From NCBI RefSeq assembly GCF_025398335.1, contig NZ_JAODOO010000001.1, forward strand, positions 186,001-250,000: a stretch of DNA of 64,000 bases, written 5' to 3'. Made by a program: the position numbers and the translations under genes. Below the pieces are notes generated by a model. The model saw only the letters and a list, made by a program, of their open reading frames with translations. It had not been told where the DNA came from and did not search any database. This DNA is from Clostridium sp. CX1. Lineage in GTDB: Bacteria > Bacillota > Clostridia > Clostridiales > Clostridiaceae. Below, piece by piece: positions 61,897 through 64,000 of this stretch (the stretch's first letter is position 1; every line of letters starts with the position of its first letter).

Positions 61897-63501
61897 ATGA
61901 AATTAAAAAAGTTATTATCATTGTCAATTATTGCAGCTATGACTGTTACATCCTTCACAGCCTGTGGTAGCAGCAAAGGAAAGGTATCTGGCAGGGAGCA
62001 AAGAATTGCAAACAGTGAAATAATCGCGGCTATAGGTGCAGAACCAGAAGCTGGCTTCGACTCTACAACAGGTGGCCATGGTTCCATAACAAAGGTTCTT
62101 TTTTCAACACTGTTTAAAAGAGACAAAAAATTAGGATGGGAAAATGACTTGGCTACAGGCTATAAAGTATCAGATGATAAGTTGACATGGACAGTTACCA
62201 TAAGGAAAGATGCAATGTTTACAGACGGAACTCCAGTAAAGGCTGAAGATGTTAAATATACATATGAAACAGCTAAAAAATCTGGTAGTGAAATTGATTT
62301 GACCATGATTGAGAGCATAAAAGAAATTGATGATTCAACGGTGGCATTCAAGTTAACTAGACCTTATTCACCTTTTCTAGAAAGACTTGCCTATCTTGGA
62401 ATAGTACCAAAGCATGCTCATAATGAAAGCTTTAAAGACAAACCAATTGGTTCTGGTCCATATAAGTTTGTTCAATGGGATAAAGGACAGCAGGTTATTG
62501 TAGAAGCTAATGATAAATATTACGGAGAAGTTCCAAAAATTAAAAAGCTAACTATGGTATTTCTAGATACTGATACAGCTTTTGCAGCAGTTAAGAATGG
62601 TGATGTAGATGTAGCGCAAATAAACGGCACATTGGCTGCACAGAAAGTTGAAGGAACAAAAGTAATAGACATAAAAAGTATCGAGTGTTATGGAGTTAGT
62701 TTTCCAATGGTACCAAATGAAGGAAAGGTTGCAGAAGACGGTTCAGTAATGGGTAATAACGTAACTTCTGATATTGCTATCAGAAAGGCTTTAAATATGG
62801 CGGTAGACAGAGAAAAAATCGTTAAAGGCATCTTGAACGGCTACGGTAGTGTTTCCACCACAGGACTTGAAAATATGCCTTGGCTAAATGAGAATACAGT
62901 ATTATCTGCTAATGAATATGCTAATGTTGATGCTGCAAAAGCTATACTAGCTGAAGGCGGATGGGTTGATACTAATAAGGACGGTATTGTAGAAAAAAAT
63001 GGGCTTAAGGCAGCATTTAATTTGCTATATACAGAGGGTAATTATAGACAGGAAATGGGAATGGAATTTGTTAATGTTGCTAAAGCAATAGGGATAGAAG
63101 TTACACTAAAAAAGACAACTTGGGATACAATTTTACCTGATATTCATAAAGAAGCAGTATTATACGGCTTTGGATCAGGAGATCCTTCTGAATTGTACAA
63201 CCTATACTATGGAGGAATAGCTGGTGGTTCTGTACCTTGGAATAATTCAGGCATTTATAGCAATAAAAGTGTTAACGATAATATAGATAAAGCATTAAAT
63301 TCTACAGATGAAAAAGAAGCTATTACTTACTGGCGTGAACTTCAGAAATATGCTTCACCAAAGGGAGATGCACCTTATGCTTGGCTTGCAAATGCAAATC
63401 ATGTATACTTAGCTGCTGAAGGTTTTACTTTTGGAAATCCTATAGTACAGCCTCATGGCGGAAGAATTTTTGATAATGTAGCAGAGTGGTCTTGGAAATA
63501 A
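61897..63501 (+). CDS. nickel/peptide ABC transporter substrate-binding lipoprotein (NikA-like)
   Basis: I prefer ATG 61897, with GGGGGGAG directly upstream. The protein of about 534 residues has a lipoprotein signal (lipobox SFTACG) and the SBP_bac_5 fold: TRLxx-like start, KDAMFTDGTPVKAEDVKYTYE, IGSGPYKFVQWDKGQQVIVEAND, FNLLYTEGNYRQEM and VPWNNSGIYSN. It could bind dipeptides or metal complexes. The nickel-type regulator upstream and the permease downstream favour nickel (inference). The His ligands in NikA-like proteins cannot be assigned by eye. Confidence 0.85.
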   Translation: MKLKKLLSLSIIAAMTVTSFTACGSSKGKVSGREQRIANSEIIAAIGAEPEAGFDSTTGGHGSITKVLFSTLFKRDKKLGWENDLATGYKVSDDKLTWTVTIRKDAMFTDGTPVKAEDVKYTYETAKKSGSEIDLTMIESIKEIDDSTVAFKLTRPYSPFLERLAYLGIVPKHAHNESFKDKPIGSGPYKFVQWDKGQQVIVEANDKYYGEVPKIKKLTMVFLDTDTAFAAVKNGDVDVAQINGTLAAQKVEGTKVIDIKSIECYGVSFPMVPNEGKVAEDGSVMGNNVTSDIAIRKALNMAVDREKIVKGILNGYGSVSTTGLENMPWLNENTVLSANEYANVDAAKAILAEGGWVDTNKDGIVEKNGLKAAFNLLYTEGNYRQEMGMEFVNVAKAIGIEVTLKKTTWDTILPDIHKEAVLYGFGSGDPSELYNLYYGGIAGGSVPWNNSGIYSNKSVNDNIDKALNSTDEKEAITYWRELQKYASPKGDAPYAWLANANHVYLAAEGFTFGNPIVQPHGGRIFDNVAEWSWK

Positions 63502-63552
63502 AATTAAATTATCTAAATATTGAAAAAGATAGTTAGGGTGAGGGATGAAAAA

Positions 63553-64000
63553 GTGATAAAAAGTAATGGTATTACAAGGTTCCTAACAAAAAAGGTTATA
63601 AAATTTATTACACTTTTAGTGGCAGTGTGTATAGTTACCTTCATACTTTTAGAATTATCCCCAATAGATCCGGTTACAGCTTATGTTGGTGCAAGCACTA
63701 AAGTAGGTGCAGAACAAAGAGCGTTAATTGCAGAACATTGGGGGCTGAACAAGCCACCTATTGAGCGCTTCATGGCGTGGTTTACCTCTATACTTCAGGG
63801 GGATTGGGGGACGTCTATGATTTATAGACGTCCAGTTCTTGAAATTATAGGTGAGAAGTTTTTATCTTCACTTGCGCTTATGAGTATAGCATGGGTTTTA
63901 TCAGGTGTAGTAGGCTTTGTTTTAGGCTTAATATCAGGTGCAAATGAGGGTAAAACAATTGATAAAATTATTCATACCTATTGTTATATATTAATTTCAA
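63553..64000 (+). CDS. ABC transporter permease, NikB/DppB-like (partial)
   Basis: A GTG at 63553 (GTGAGGGATGAAAAA upstream) opens a frame to the window end, coding 149 residues of a DppB-type permease. The N-terminal membrane segment is FITLLVAVCIVTFILLELSP, and PIDPVTAYVGAS is followed by the conserved LNKPPIERFMAWFTSILQGDWGTSM loop. Further membrane segments follow. It pairs with the preceding substrate-binding protein gene, 51 bases upstream, in one operon. Confidence 0.88.
   Translation, partial: MIKSNGITRFLTKKVIKFITLLVAVCIVTFILLELSPIDPVTAYVGASTKVGAEQRALIAEHWGLNKPPIERFMAWFTSILQGDWGTSMIYRRPVLEIIGEKFLSSLALMSIAWVLSGVVGFVLGLISGANEGKTIDKIIHTYCYILIS

Overview
The window is low-GC, densely coded DNA with strong AGGAGG-type ribosome binding sites, frequent GTG and TTG starts, ferredoxin-dependent amino-acid fermentation genes, a T-box, a PyrR-type attenuator and methyl-accepting chemotaxis proteins. 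This points to an anaerobic, motile, spore-former-type Clostridium (Clostridiaceae). It reads as chromosome. One intact insertion sequence and several resistance-type genes are scattered in it. I see no rRNA, tRNA, CRISPR array or prophage.

Layout: 0-10.9 kb holds housekeeping-like genes (aromatic acid exporter-type membrane protein, a giant tandem DUF445 protein, an M50 protease, two DEDD exonucleases, a small kinase-like protein) and a sigma-54 activator with a PrpR-type sensor domain. 10.96-16.2 kb holds a candidate non-coding RNA and then a buk-aminotransferase-iorA-iorB operon. That operon is preceded by a textbook -24/-12 sigma-54 promoter and an upstream dyad, so the activator 1.6 kb away is its likely regulator. 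Together these genes look like an energy-yielding oxidative branch for aromatic or branched-chain amino acids. 16.3-22.3 kb is a galactose region: a single-chain galactokinase/galactose-1-phosphate uridylyltransferase fusion, a chemoreceptor and galM. 22.4-39.3 kb is accessory: an ABC-F ATPase behind an attenuator, an aldo/keto reductase with a hairpin leader, an ECF sigma/anti-sigma pair, a chloramphenicol acetyltransferase with its own stalling-type leader peptide, ApbE, a hexapeptide acetyltransferase, and a second chemoreceptor behind a riboswitch-like pseudoknot leader with a terminator.

39.4-44.1 kb is carAB behind a PyrR attenuator. 44.2-46.5 kb is an arsenic operon of a methylating/acetylating type (MarR-like regulator, arsM, arsN-like, arsC). 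46.7-53.4 kb includes a nitrilase, a HEPN-like gene cut by a 1254-bp IS3-family element with a 3-bp target duplication, a YoaP-type acetyltransferase and a hydrolase. 53.7-55.6 kb is a T-box-controlled lysS. 55.8-59.6 kb is a second arsenic operon, of efflux type (arsR-arsD-arsA-acr3). 59.6-64 kb holds bioB, two copies of a structured repeat, an InrS-like His-rich metal sensor and the start of a nickel/peptide-type ABC importer.

The most promising non-textbook items are: (1) the pseudoknotted leader RNA at 36.2 kb; (2) the stem-loop repeat family (three copies) with compensatory base changes; (3) the 330-nt candidate RNA at 11 kb; (4) the sigma-54 amino-acid fermentation module; (5) the GalK-GalT fusion; (6) the IS-disrupted HEPN-like gene. 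All function statements rest on motif reading, not on database searches.
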